Assembly (NCBI GenBank): GCA_022605405.1
Contig: JABYQQ010000001.1
Coordinates: 1,612,001-1,676,000, forward strand
Length of the DNA stretch: 64,000 bases
DNA from: Earliella scabrosa
Taxonomy: Eukaryota > Basidiomycota > Agaricomycetes > Polyporales > Polyporaceae
Reading direction: 5' to 3'
The translations under genes were made by a program, and so were the position numbers. The notes under the pieces are model-generated. The model ran no database searches, was not told the DNA's origin, and saw nothing but the letters and a program-made list of their open reading frames with translations. Shown piece after piece: positions 34,194 to 45,019 of this stretch (positions within the stretch are counted from its first letter, which is position 1; every line of letters starts with the position of its first letter).

Positions 34194-34324
34194 CGTGACT
34201 ATCCCACACCCGTCTATACGAAAGTCACCAGACGTTATAGGCCAGTCTCTCCCGGTCTTCTCGTTTCCCCTGCCTTTTTTGGACCGGGTGAGACTGTAGC
34301 CTATAGCGGCTGGTTACGAGACTA
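34194..34324. repeat. Right terminal inverted repeat with stem-loop
   Basis: Mirror of the left TIR. Here the stem is longer and imperfect: 34236-34257 pairs with 34282-34305 (arms contain AGTCTC and CCCGGTC, and GACCGGG and GAGACT). The loop of 24 bases keeps the AAAAAAGGCA and GAAACGAGAA blocks on the minus strand. Confidence 0.85.
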
Positions 34325-34333
34325 GGGCAAGGT
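34325..34333. repeat. 9 bp target-site duplication, right
   Basis: GGGCAAGGT, identical to 27916-27924. Confidence 0.85.
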
Positions 34334-34748
34334 GTCTTAGTTGCCGCATTTGTCAGTGTCCGGTTACCGGATTCGGACCGCGAGGTCCGACAAGCGCTTA
34401 CTGACATAACCCGTCACCACCACTCAGAAGTTCGTCTACATCAGTATCTGAGTCGTCCCAGCAAGGTATCCTGAATGACATGTTCAGACTCCTGCGTACG
34501 TGCGTACTCAACGATTATATAAGCGTCTCGTTTGCTGAAAGGACCTGCCAGACTTCCTAGTAGTACGACACCAGTCGGACCTCGTCGATGATTGAATAGG
34601 ACGGACTATTGGAGAGTAGCAAAAATGGCCATCCCACTACCAATTCGGACAATTGGCTTTCAGTAAGGGACCGAGCCTGAGCGCGGCGCCTGGTGAGCTT
34701 CGATTCCAACCACCATCGCCAGTGACTTGCCACCGGTCAGCCACTGCG
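34334..34748. other. Intergenic, upstream of F-box-like copy 5
   Basis: No gene is supported. It contains an AT-rich ATTATATAAG segment near 34515 that could act as a TATA element. Confidence 0.4.
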
Positions 34749-36146
34749 ATGCCCCACTCTACCCAGCTTCTCTCTGTGTGGTCGAGCCTCAGTACGAAAG
34801 TTGGTCGAAGACAGTTCGTCCGAAAGGTACGTCTTGTCCCGCTTCCCCGCAGAGGTCGTCATACGGCCATAATGAGTCTTACCGCCGCTCTTTGAGCAGA
34901 GTACTGGAGTGGTGGTCCAAGACATCAAATTCCCGATCGAGCTATGGACCGCGATTATCAAGCTAATCCAACGTCGCTCAGACTACGCGGTGGCGGGCGA
35001 CCTCCTTGCTCTCACTATGGTGTGCAGAGCGCTCCATGTTGAGGCGGAAGACGCTCTGTATTGCCACGTCGCCGTCGGTTCCCAATATGACAAGCTGCTC
35101 ACTTTCCTGAGGAGCGTCGCCAGCAGCCCTCGCCGAGCTGGCGCAGTGCGGACGCTATGTCTCCTCCGAGACCACTCAGGACCCCGGAAATCTCCATCAT
35201 CATCTCAGCTGCTTGTCAATGCTCTATTCAAGAGGCGTCTCGTCCGTTCGGACACAACTATATTGACCACCATGGTCACCCGCGCGTTAGGAGATATGGT
35301 TAATCTGGTGGAGATTCGGTTCCACGGCATCCTTTTCAATTCCACCACACGACCCGCTTGGTATTCTGACCTCTCTCAAAAGCACGGCTGCCGCCATGCG
35401 CCGACCGAATACGGGAAGATGTGCGTGCTTCGGCGCGGCTCTCCCTTCGATCCATTCTCTACCCTCGGCCTCGAATTGCGCGGTATCTGGCAGCGGGATA
35501 TCATTGGCGAACCCCCGTTCATCCGTCGCTTCCACATGACCGAGCTCGCCCTTCCGCAGCGCTGCTTTCAGGAGATTGTGGCGCAAAAACACCTCGAGAG
35601 CATCCGAGAGCGCGTCGTTTCCCTCAAGCTCACCATAGATGGCGTGCCGCAGTCGTTCCATCCCAACTCCCATCTGTGGCCGACGCAGGTACTGTTGTCG
35701 GTTCACTTCCCCTCCCTGACGAGCCTGCACCTCTGCGAGAGTCGGGCACGATATACTCGAGTGCGTAGTCCTAGTATTTCCTCAGTTATACTGTCCTGAC
35801 ATACCCGAACTTGCAGCCGTTCTCGAGTGAAACCAACTATGAGGATTACACCGCACACCTTTCGCGCGCCGCCCTCGTTTGCCCGAAACTCGGATCGATC
35901 GTCTGGCAGCCTTCTGTATACCACTACGCCGTCGCACTGCACCCTGAGGATGGCAAATTTCGCGAGGCACTTCCAACATACACTACTGCATTGTTCGCGG
36001 CGTATCCTGCCCTGCACTACTTCGCCCGACCCAAGATGGAGTATGCAACCACAACGAGCATACAGAAACTGGTCGCATACGTGAAGCGTGAGGACGGCCG
36101 GCTTGCTGAAACGAGCGTGCAGTACAAGCGGAGGGAAGGGACATGA
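34749..36146 (+). CDS. F-box-like protein, FPVEIW family copy 5
   Basis: Three exons: 34749-34826, 34900-35760 and 35817-36146. The first encodes 26 residues and splices by GTACGT...GCAG into the F-box-like segment DIKFPIELWTAIIKLIQ. Family blocks follow: VCRALHVEAEDALYCHVAV, RRAGAVRTLCLLRD, RALGDMVNLVEIRFHG, ERVVSLKLTIDG and FPSLTSLHLCESRARYTR just before the conserved second intron. The last exon has CPKLGSIVWQPSVYHYAVAL, LPTYTTALFAAYPALHYFAR and VAYVKREDGR. The frame is intact. It is the first of two tandem plus-strand copies. The function is inferred from the F-box only. Confidence 0.82.
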
Positions 36147-36608
36147 TTGCGGGCAGAGATGCTTCGTTGCATCTGGCCTTGAGATCAGGCTGGTGAAGGT
36201 ACGTCACTATTCATGCATACAGCGACGAGCGATCATGATAACTCTTCAGTTCGGCCATATCTCCGTGCGTTTACTCCGTTATATGTGACAAGTGGGTTTG
36301 TGCATTTGTTCGGAGTTTCTTGGAACATACTTCCTCCGCGATTGAGGAATGAAAAGTGACCTTGACACCATTGAGATACAATGGAATCTTCCTGTGCGAT
36401 GTCTCTCATCAACGGCACCAGACGTCATTCCGACCCCTGACGCCTTTGGGCGCTTATTGACGCCATGAACGTGGCAGGCAGTGCTTACTATTTCAAAGGT
36501 CCTCCGGCCACGTTGAGACGATACTGACTCACGACTCGGGTGCCCGCGTCGCACTCTCACTACTTACTCGACTGCTTCTCCGAGTGACGGCTGCTCTGCA
36601 ATATCACC
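36147..36608. other. Intergenic between F-box-like copies 5 and 6
   Basis: No coding frame is supported. Expected to hold the 3' end of copy 5 and the promoter of copy 6. Confidence 0.45.
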
Positions 36609-38040
36609 ATGCAACCCAGCTCCCTCTGGTCTCGCTGGAGGCCAACCACTGACACTGTTCTCAACAACGACGGCCGTGATCAGGTGAGTTTAACTCCTTT
36701 TACTCGTTTGAACCTATGCGCCTCAATACTTCGACATTGATGATGCGTCATATGTATGCAGGATCTCATCTTCCCCGTCGAGATATGGGCCGTCATCTTC
36801 GGTATCGTCGGGGACTCCGCAAGTTCTAACTCGATGCGTGACATGCACGCGTGCGTCTTGATATGCAAAGCTCTACAAAGGACAGCCGAGGCGGTGCTCT
36901 ACTCCCACGTCTCCATCGACACCCAGCTCCCTACCTTGTCCAAATTCCTGACGAGCGTATGCTACAGCCAGCGCCGCGCTGCTGCCGTTCGGACTCTGCG
37001 TCTTCGGCCCCCTCCGGTGTCGTCAGCGGCGGGGTCATTGATCACCCTGAGCTCGAGAATCGCGGCTCTCGCTCTGACTGTCCGGATGCCACCAATGAGC
37101 AAGGAGGGGAGTCGGTATGATAAGGCGCGGCTCAATGCGACGATGCAAGTTGCGTTGGAACGGATGACGAAGCTGTCAGAAATCGAGTTCCCGATCGTCA
37201 CTATCTCCGAGCAGGTCTTTGTAGTTGGTCTCCGTGTTCTCCCACTGCACCCGAAGGCCACCCCCGCCTGCGGGTCGGACAAGTCGAGTCGTGACTCGGA
37301 TGCGCAGCCCCCGCTAGTGGGCCACTTCTCCCTCTACCAATCGGGCCCTTTCGACGCGACGCAATGGCAGAATCGCATGGCCGGAAATACGCATTACCTC
37401 GACAGATACAATATCACACATGTCGCCATCACCAGTCCTCCTTTGGGGACCACTTCTGTGCTCAATAGCCTCGGCATGATCGCACGACTTGTCTCGCTCA
37501 AGCTCTCGTATGACGCATCTAGCAACCCCTGGTTTCAAGAGCTGTGGCCCACGGACATTCTATCTTACTGCTCTTTACCCCTTCTTCAATACCTGGAAGT
37601 CGCGGAGGGATCCGGTTATTCCGACTCGTCTACCGATGTATGTTCGCCACTACACCGTGAGCGTAGCTTTGACCGGCCACTGACTCTCTCCCATGTAGCC
37701 CAGACTGCTCCACATCTGGGATCCCGACTACACCCGCCATCTCCACCACGCTCTCCAGCTCTCGAAGAATCCGCGACTCAAATATGTCGTCTGGGTTCCT
37801 GCGGCACCGAATCGCGCCCTCGCAGCAGATCCCGACAGGTCGGTTTACAGAGATGCGCTGCCACATTACACGTCGTACCTGTTCGCACTTTACCCGACCT
37901 TGAAGCGCTTTGAGAGAGCCAAGATCGAGGATTTGATCAGTGCTGGGCGCGCGGAATATGTGGCATATGTCCGAGGGACGGACGGCACTGTCAGCACTCA
38001 TCAGTGCCAGTATGACCCGGACAGGTGGTCTCGCATTTGA
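36609..38040 (+). CDS. F-box-like protein, FPVEIW family copy 6
   Basis: Three exons: 36609-36683, 36762-37637 and 37699-38040, all phase 0. The first gives MQPSSLWSRWRPTTDTV and ends in GRDQ, joining to DLIFPVEIWAVIFGIVGD. Then follow LICKALQRTAEAVLYSHVSI, RRAAAVRTLRLRPPP, LERMTKLSEIEFPIVTIS, ARLVSLKLSYDAS and LPLLQYLEVAEGSGYSD before the conserved intron (GTATGT...GTAG). The last exon reads NPRLKYVVWVPAAPNRAL, TSYLFALYPTLKRFERAK, VAYVRGTDG and ends DPDRWSRI. It is intact. Its pattern is closest to copy 5, next door, which suggests a tandem duplication. Confidence 0.83.
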
Positions 38041-38451
38041 TGGTACAGGGACTCGACAGGGTTCGATGGGTTCATCATGATGTATGATCGTTCTTGGTAG
38101 TTCTGTTAACTTCATTTCGCCGCATGACTTCAACGGTCGGCGATGGCCCACATCTTGTCCACGTTCATGTGAGTGCGAATGTTGACGCATTGTCCGGTCT
38201 CATCGCTTTCGCCTCCAGGTGTCATTGCCGCTGGTGGTCGTCTTTTGGGAAGATCCTGCCAAAGCTGCGATGTGGTCTACCGCAGGAGCCACATTCGTGT
38301 CAACGCAGCCTACCTGAGGTAACGCAATGTTCTCGTTCTTCAAGTTCCGAGTGGAATGGAGAGCTGAGGGTATATAAGCAGACTTCAAAGGCATCCTGAG
38401 ACTGACTCACCCACTTCCGTCTTGACTGCTGCCAGCAGCTGCCGCACTACC
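38041..38451. other. Intergenic with a TATA box
   Basis: TATATAAG at 38371-38378 lies 81 bases before the ATG of the next gene. Nothing else is recognised. Confidence 0.5.
38371..38378 (+). promoter_or_regulatory. TATA box of the uncharacterised gene at 38452
   Basis: TATATAAG at the expected spacing from the ATG at 38452. Confidence 0.55.
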
Positions 38452-39251
38452 ATGTCACCGCTGCTCACTATCGAGAGATTCTATGACGGCCGCATAGGCC
38501 GATATTCCTATAGCAAACATGGTACGTAGTCTGCATTTTGTGACATCGTTTAATCACAGCTAACGGCGGACCACACCAGAGGAGCTTGTCGAGATTCTCG
38601 CCGAGCTGTATCGCCGAGAGTGCGCGATCAGACTTATACAAGCACACAAGGCCATGTTCAACAGCCGTGTCAACGGCGCGTCCCGCTCCCCAAACCCTGG
38701 CGCGTTGGAGACATTCAAGAAGACCATGTCCGAATGGGTTGTCGACCACGGCGGTATCGCACGGCCTGAGAGCGTGCCGGATATGCTCACCAATAGCAAC
38801 AGGCTGTCCGAGGTTCACCCACCGGTTGAGAGGATCCCGCCGTGGTTGGCCAGGCAGATATTCGCGTACGCCGCACTGGCGGTCATCGACCTCCCAACCG
38901 ACGCTGCGCACTATGCCTTCTGGGCGCGGAACTCGCAGGCACTCGTTGCAAAAGTTGTATACGAGATTTACCGTGCGTACTTCAAGTTGTACATTGGCCA
39001 AATATGGTCCAAATTCTGTATACTCACCCCAGTCCTTAGATGAGACGATCAAAAGCGACTCGCATAGCAATGTTATGTTTCCCGTCGTGATCTGCGAGGA
39101 TTTGCGGCCATTTTCCAAGCGGGCGCCGTGGTGGCAGAGTAGTTATGCCCCTCAAACCATAGCCGAGATGGAGACACGTGTGGCCGAATGGCTTCTGGAG
39201 TTCGAGAAGAGGGGTGGAGTTCCGATATACAGTCGCGGAGGGGGTAACTAA
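38452..39251 (+). CDS. Uncharacterised protein, possibly interrupted
   Basis: Exon 1 (38452 to about 38519) encodes MSPLLTIERFYDGRIGRY and a few more residues, and splices by GTACGT...CCAG to EELVEILAELYRRECAIRLI. The open frame continues through a helical, soluble-looking region (PPWLARQIFAYAALAVIDLP; AHYAFWARNSQALVAKV) to a stop at 39042. A protein-like stretch in another frame follows immediately: SLDETIKSDSHSNVMFPVVI, then EMETRVAEWLLEFEKRGG, stopping at 39251. The two could be joined by an intron with a weak GTATAC donor after VAKV, or a frameshift may have broken the gene. I do not recognise the family. Confidence 0.5.
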
Positions 39252-39769
39252 TAGTGTGGTTAGTAACCTATCTCCTGTGCGAATACGGGCCACTGACATA
39301 CGAGCTGTAGAAAATGACTTCTGTATTGTCGATGGTGTTGAGGTGGTCATTACGTCGTCTCCTGGGTCAGGGGTCGCCATATATTCATATATATCCCAGT
39401 AATCAGATACTGACAAGATATACGAGCGGATGAGCTGAAGACGCACACGATTATGCGCTCCCGACCCGTGCCACCTGAGAAATACTGTGGTGAGGACTCG
39501 CAATGAGATATAGGCTATAGGACAAACGAAGACAAAGAATGCGTCGCGTCGCCCACGCGCGGACCACCAAATCGGGCCGGGGGACGTGTGGCCTGGTTGC
39601 CGCCCAAGCTCTGTCCTTAAACCAACCATACCCGACTCAACCACAACCACGGCCACAACCATCACCACCGCCGGAACGAGCACTCCAGACCAATCACCGC
39701 CCCTACTGCCGCACTCACTAGCACCACTACCTCCAAGTCCATCATACCATCGTTGCACCCGATTTCAGC
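39252..39769. other. Intergenic
   Basis: No convincing gene. The stretch before 39770 is CA-rich (ACCACAACC repeats near 39640-39680) and probably the promoter of the next gene. Confidence 0.4.
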
Positions 39770-40264
39770 ATGCCAGTGGACCGGGTCGGGACAACTTCGG
39801 TAGGGAAGACCCAGCGGGAGGTGGTGAAGAAGAACAGCCGTGGAAAGAGGCCAGCATCTGTGGATACGGAGGACAGGACGAGGAAACGTCAGAAGACGTC
39901 CGCGTCCAAATCGGCGACCCCAACCACTTCCCCATCCACACGGCTGCCCTTAGAGGCAGCTCCCAACATGTTGCGTCGGCTGCACCACACTGATGGAGAA
40001 GTCGAAGCCGCAAATACTCTCCTCTTGCTCCTCAAGGAACCCAGGGTCGACTCGGCGTCCGCCACGCTCGCAGTCACGGGAAGCGTACAGGCTCCGATTG
40101 ATGGCAAAGAAAACCAGGCCATTACAGCGCGTCCCGCGCCTGTTGTTTCCGCTAAGAAGACGCGGACAACGGCTTCTGCGACGAGTGCGACGAGGCGTTC
40201 GGCAAGAATCAAGAACCGAAAGACGAAGCCGTCCCCTGCCAGCACCCAACGAGTGCGGTGCTAG
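39770..40264 (+). CDS. Small basic, probably nuclear protein
   Basis: Intronless frame of 164 residues starting at a good ATG. It is rich in K, R, T, S and A, with several nuclear-localisation-like clusters (NSRGKRPAS, RTRKRQKTSASK, RRSARIKNRKTK). One short hydrophobic helix is visible, EVEAANTLLLLLKEP, a pattern often seen in the disordered parts of fungal regulators. No globular domain is visible. It could be a chromatin-associated or regulatory protein. Codon use and the absence of competing frames support it as real, but the function is unknown. Confidence 0.55.
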   Translation: MPVDRVGTTSVGKTQREVVKKNSRGKRPASVDTEDRTRKRQKTSASKSATPTTSPSTRLPLEAAPNMLRRLHHTDGEVEAANTLLLLLKEPRVDSASATLAVTGSVQAPIDGKENQAITARPAPVVSAKKTRTTASATSATRRSARIKNRKTKPSPASTQRVRC

Positions 40265-41581
40265 CCAATGGTGAGGAGAGTATCCAAATGTCTTGTGGTT
40301 CGCACCTTGACCTTGTCCCCAGTTCGACGCGCTCCAGCCTTCGCAAGGCCTGGGATCGTACTCATCCTGTAGTATCTATCATGTATCAGTAGTAGTATTT
40401 TCACGTTCAATGGCGTCTACCACTTGCCTTCTGCTACTCATCATAGTGTCATGACAGCATGTAAATTGTGTTTCACATTCGGGGTCAAATGTGATCATGT
40501 TTTGGTGTTGTGATTGTCAGGGCTTGCTCGAAGGAAAGATGCAATCATAGGGTTGTTGCTTTGAAGGACTCCAATAAGCTGTCCCACCACTGCGGCCGAT
40601 CGCAAGCTGCTTGGTCTCTTGTTCTGTTACGGTAGCGCGATTGTAACGAATTTGGTGTTTTGGTGTTCCTGTTGAATAGAAGCGTGATGTGAGGTCACTG
40701 CTGGCTCGCTGTTGTACAACAGGCTCTTCCGAACTTTGTCAGTCGGCGCTTGAGGGGCCTGACACGTGGCACAACTTTTAGCGCCACAACCTCAACCGCG
40801 ATTTGGATCCTCGTCTTGCCCACCATGACTCAATTTACTCAATCTAGCAGTGGCAGACATTGCAGTGGGTGAGTGTCTGCATGCGGAGTAGTACGTAGAC
40901 GATGAAAACGATGAAATGATCCTTCCAGTGGTTGATGTAACAGGCCTACTAGGCTCGACATGGTCAGCGTTGTCAGCAAATCGAGGCTCGGGGATGGACG
41001 GTCAGTGTGACCTAGACAGCCATCCGTGGCCGGCTTCCGACCGTCGACAGAGCAAATGTCTCGACGCCGGTGCCGTCAATGCTATTTTGCGGTGTCAACG
41101 CCTTATGATAGCTATGCTGAGCGCGCACGAAACGTCGCGAGTGGTTCGTGTGCCTCATGGTGAGCCGCAGAACATATATTCGAATATCATCACTCATGGT
41201 GTTAGCAACATTACAGAGTCACTCAATGCTTCCATAGTGCGGATGTCCGATGTACCTACACCGACCATTCAGTAGAACCAGCGCTCGGGTGTCACAGCCC
41301 CTGACCGAACCAACCCCAGACACTACGAGCTGCGTTATGTACCCCAAGCGAGCATCGATTTTGCTAGAGACTCCACATATCCGGACGCTCGCCGACGCTC
41401 ACGACCTACGGAACTTTTTATTGACGTGTTGCGGTGTCCGCTCCTGTTGCCCCAAGTTACGACCTCGCGGCGACTGTCCTATTTTGAGGCCGAGCTGATC
41501 ATCGCCTCCTGCGCCCGACGTCGTATAAGTATGTATTTGTCGCCTGGATATGGAACATCACTCCTCTTCTCTGTGCTGACG
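40265..41581. other. Intergenic, about 1.3 kb
   Basis: Short overlapping frames only. A segment near 40425-40720 is T/G-rich (TTTGGTGTT motifs). No inverted-repeat element was found. Confidence 0.45.
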
Positions 41582-43583
41582 ATGTTGTTGCGCAGCCTTC
41601 TACCTTTCCTCCAGATTATCTCGGCTTCCACTTTCTACACTACCCTTGTCTCTTCTCAATGGTCTAGCTCGGGTGTCAAATTGGCCAATCATGACCCCGA
41701 CATGATGTCCATGATGTACAGCAACGTAGGAGTGCAATCAGACGATGGCATCCAGGTAAGTTCACCATTGAATGGGTGTATGTGGCCCAGTTGATTTATG
41801 GTGACTCAATCGTCTTAGTATCGTGTCAACATCACTCTCGGAGGTCAAGGTAAGACATTCTATGGTAGCTTGATGCGTTCATACAACGTTCTCTCAACAT
41901 CGCTCGGCAGATTTCACTGTCCTCCTCGACACCGGTTCAACTGACTTATGGGTCGACGCGCGCGGCTCCGATGTTATCCTCACAAACACAACCTCAATCG
42001 AGACAAAGATCACCTATGGGTTAGGACAAGTTGGAGGTAATATTGCGTTCGCGGAGTTCGCGCTTGGGGAGTACAAGATCCCTTCACAAGGTTAGTGTGA
42101 CGATACTCTACTACATTCAATAGCTGCTTATTCTGGTCATCTCAGCATTTCTGAATGCCACGGAGGTGCGCATACATACTGACAATGAGTTCATCTCTTG
42201 CTTACCTTGCTATAGATCATGAGTACGCCTGATGGAGTGCAAGGTATCCTCGGCATGGCATTTGACAACGCCAATATCTTTGCTGCCCTCCAGATGGCTT
42301 GGGGGCAAGACGCTGCAGGGACTCTCGGCCGCTCACCCATCACGAACCTGTTCGCGATGAACGAGTCCCTCCCGAACAACTTTGACATCCAGCTCGGTCG
42401 TCCCTCAGGCCTGGGAGAAGTCAACACGGGCACGTTCCTAATAGGCGGTCACGCCTCCGGCTTCGAGGACGTCACAGAGGCACCCAAGCTACCGCGAGTG
42501 CGTCCAGAGCACTGGAGCCTACTTCTGGACGAGCTGCGTATCGACGACGAGCCGTTCATGTTCAATAAGTCGTCTGTACCTGGAGTTCCGCCAGGCAAGG
42601 TCGTCGCTGTTCTGGACACAGGGTTCTCTCTCCCTCCACTCCCAAAGGAGGCGGTCGACGCGATCTACAGCACTATCGAGGGGGCAGAGTATTACACCTC
42701 ATCGTTCATATCCGCCTGGGTCATTCCTTGTAACTCGAGCAGAGAGGTTTCATTCGTGTTTGGGTATGTTCCAGAACTCGTATCATGTTGCTGTTCACTG
42801 ATCTCTACGTTTCCGCATAGTGGGCGGGAGTACATGGTCCACCCTCTTGATCTCAGTCTGCTACAGACCATTCCTATCCTCGACGCGAGTGGAAACGAGA
42901 AGAACGTCACAGTTTGTTTCGCCACGTACCAATATCTCTCGCTCGATCCCACATCCTTTTCCGGGTTTGACCTCATCCTTGGAGACGCTTTCCTCCGTAG
43001 TGTCTACGCTTCGTAGGTCTCGACCTCAGCCTGTGTGACGTTGCGTGCTCACGTAGTGCTGTAATTGTTTTCTAGTTTCGACTATGGTGACTTCAACCCC
43101 ATGAACGGCACCAACGGCTTGCCATTCGTGCAGATGGTCTCGACCGTCGACCCGCACTCCGCCATGGACGAATTCCGCGCAGAGCGTCGCGCATACCTCG
43201 CGCAGGCTCCACCCACGGTCGATCCCGAGGTCTTCGTCAACTCGGCACTCGGACCCTCGTTCCTGGCGCTGCTCAACGCGACCAGCCCCACGCCCGATGC
43301 GTCCAGCGACGAGCCTGGAGCTGTCAGCGGCGCCCTGTCCAGCGAGGACGACGAACCCTCGTGGAGGGGCTCGGGCCTCAGCAAGCAGTGGGGCGTCGCT
43401 GCGCTCGCGCTGCTCGGCGCAAACTTGTTCGTCGGGCTCATACTCCTTGGTGTCATCCTCACGATGTGTGTCCGTGGGATGAAGGGACATAGCGCAGCTG
43501 GGCCGCGCTACACGCCTGTTCGCTTCAAGGAGGGGGCGGACAATGACCCCGAAGGCGGCCCGTTGCACAGGTACAGCGACTGA
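41582..43583 (+). CDS. Membrane-anchored aspartic protease (A1, pepsin-like)
   Basis: Secreted pepsin-family protease in about seven exons. A signal peptide (MLLRSLLPFLQIISASTF) and a short pro-region lead to YRVNITLGGQDFTVLLDTGS with TDLWV, the first catalytic Asp. Then come ITYGLGQVGGNIAFAEF, GVQGILGMAF and IQLGRPSG. The second catalytic region is VVAVLDTGFSLPPLPKEAV, with DTGF where DTGS or DTGT is usual. The FDLILGDAFLRSVYA block is the classic ILGDxFLR strand. After VYA the protein runs through FDYGDFNP to a stalk and a C-terminal transmembrane helix (WGVAALALLGANLFVGLILL), then a short basic, cytosolic tail. It is probably held at the plasma membrane, facing outward. Confidence 0.88.
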
Positions 43584-45019
43584 TCGTTGAGGTCGGACTA
43601 TCCGTGGGTGGGTGAATAGCTTGCGCAGGGACTGCGGGATTCGTATTCGATGGACCTAGCCCTTGAACTAGTTAACTCACACTCTGTCAACATACTAACG
43701 GACGCTGTTGCATAGTTTCATAGCCTCTTCTCTTCTAATGCATGCGTCTCTAACGCCGCGTTGCCTACCTCAATTCTCCCGCGACTCGCAAGCATCAATG
43801 TGCCAAGGCGGCCTAACTTACATTCAGACTGCGGCCCGATCTCAGCCGACCGAGATCCCCGGTAGAGGCGCATCTTCTTCAAGTCCTTGCACGGTTGCTG
43901 ACTTCGTCCATCCTCCTTGATTAGATCCGCTTATGGGATAGTCAACCTAACAGGTATTTCATCCAGTCTGTTGTCAAACGCCGCTCAGCTACAGGCGTTT
44001 CTCACGCCGCACGGATCCCGCAGACCCCCTCAAATGATATAAACTTCAAGAAGCATAGGCCGCAACTGTCCTGTCTGAACACGAGAAGTACCGTGGCGTT
44101 GCTTACCCGATTTCGTCAGCGGAAGCGGCGCATGCGTACAATCTTCAGAAGCTTGGTGCCTGACAACCTCGTAGTCCGTCACAGCGCAACACCTCCCGTC
44201 CCAGCATGCGAACAACCGCGCTGGCCGTGGAGAAAACATTCATCTCCTGCAGCCCCGTGGCCCTCTACGATGTCATGCGGTCTGAAAGGATGTGAATATT
44301 CATGAGAGGCGCAGCCCCCCAGCCTTGGTCTGTTTTCCGAGTTTGCCAAAAGCGTCGAGATGCTTCGCACGTGCGGGCTTTAACTTTCACAGCTGTAAGT
44401 TTTAGACTTTGTCGTCCACACACCGAAACTTACCTCAAGCGGCATAGCTCGACTTCGTATCTGCAGTTCTCCAGCATGCTATGCACCGCCTCGCCATCAG
44501 TGCGATTGCAGGAACGTAGATTAGATCTCATGTTCGAGCTGGTAACATGACGACCGGACTGGAGAGGCGCGCTTCGCGATTCATGACTCCCACAGCGAAG
44601 CCGTGGTACGACACCATACAGCGACAGTGCTACGACATTAAGGTACGCACATACCCTCCCCTCCACCCACGTCCTGTTTTAACCTGCCCCATATGCGTGT
44701 TTCACCAACAGTGCTGCGAGGTCATTCCCGAGGCAATGCGGTCTGCAGGCAGCCATTCAGGCGTTTTTAGGTCTTCGTTCCCGGCACGCCGCGAGGACCA
44801 CTCACGAGGTCGCAGAACCCAGTCATCATGCGCCTAGTTTGGCGTGATCTCCACCCTCACATTCTTCGGGGACAGTAACCAACGGCTCCTGGTGAGTCCA
44901 TGCATGACACTCAACATGCTTAAAGACCGCAACGACGCACACTGAACGTCGTCTGCACACCGCAGCTCTCCTCATCGTACATAGCTCGCTGCGGACACCC
45001 TCCGGACCCACCGCCCGCC
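43584..45019. other. Intergenic, about 1.4 kb
   Basis: No supported gene. Small frames near 44090-44305 and 44550-44840 lack recognisable patterns. No terminal repeats were found. Confidence 0.45.

Larger units (their letters stand above)
27925..34324. mobile_element. DUF6589-RecQ DNA transposon, 6.4 kb, complete
   Basis: Both edges carry the 9 bp direct repeat GGGCAAGGT (27916-27924 and 34325-34333). Directly inside, the left end begins TAGTCTCGTAACCAGCCG, and the reverse complement of the right end begins with the same 18 bases. Similarity continues for about 120-130 bases (left TIR to 28042, right TIR from 34194), including the inner block CGTCTGGTGA, TTTCGTATAG and GGATAGTCACG. Inside lie two convergent genes only: a DUF6589 protein (28195-30934) and a RecQ-type helicase (34052-30964). 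Intact reading frames, exact target duplication and well-preserved ends suggest a fairly recent insertion. The 9 bp duplication resembles Mutator-like elements, but neither protein shows a recognised Mutator transposase. Confidence 0.88.

Noticed and set aside
27925..34324. Helitron, because of the helicase
   Set aside because: There is no Rep nuclease or HUH motif, the helicase is RecQ-type rather than Pif1-type, and the target duplication and TIRs are not Helitron features.
27925..34324. Starship or Crypton element
   Set aside because: No tyrosine recombinase is present, and those elements do not leave a 9 bp duplication with long TIRs.
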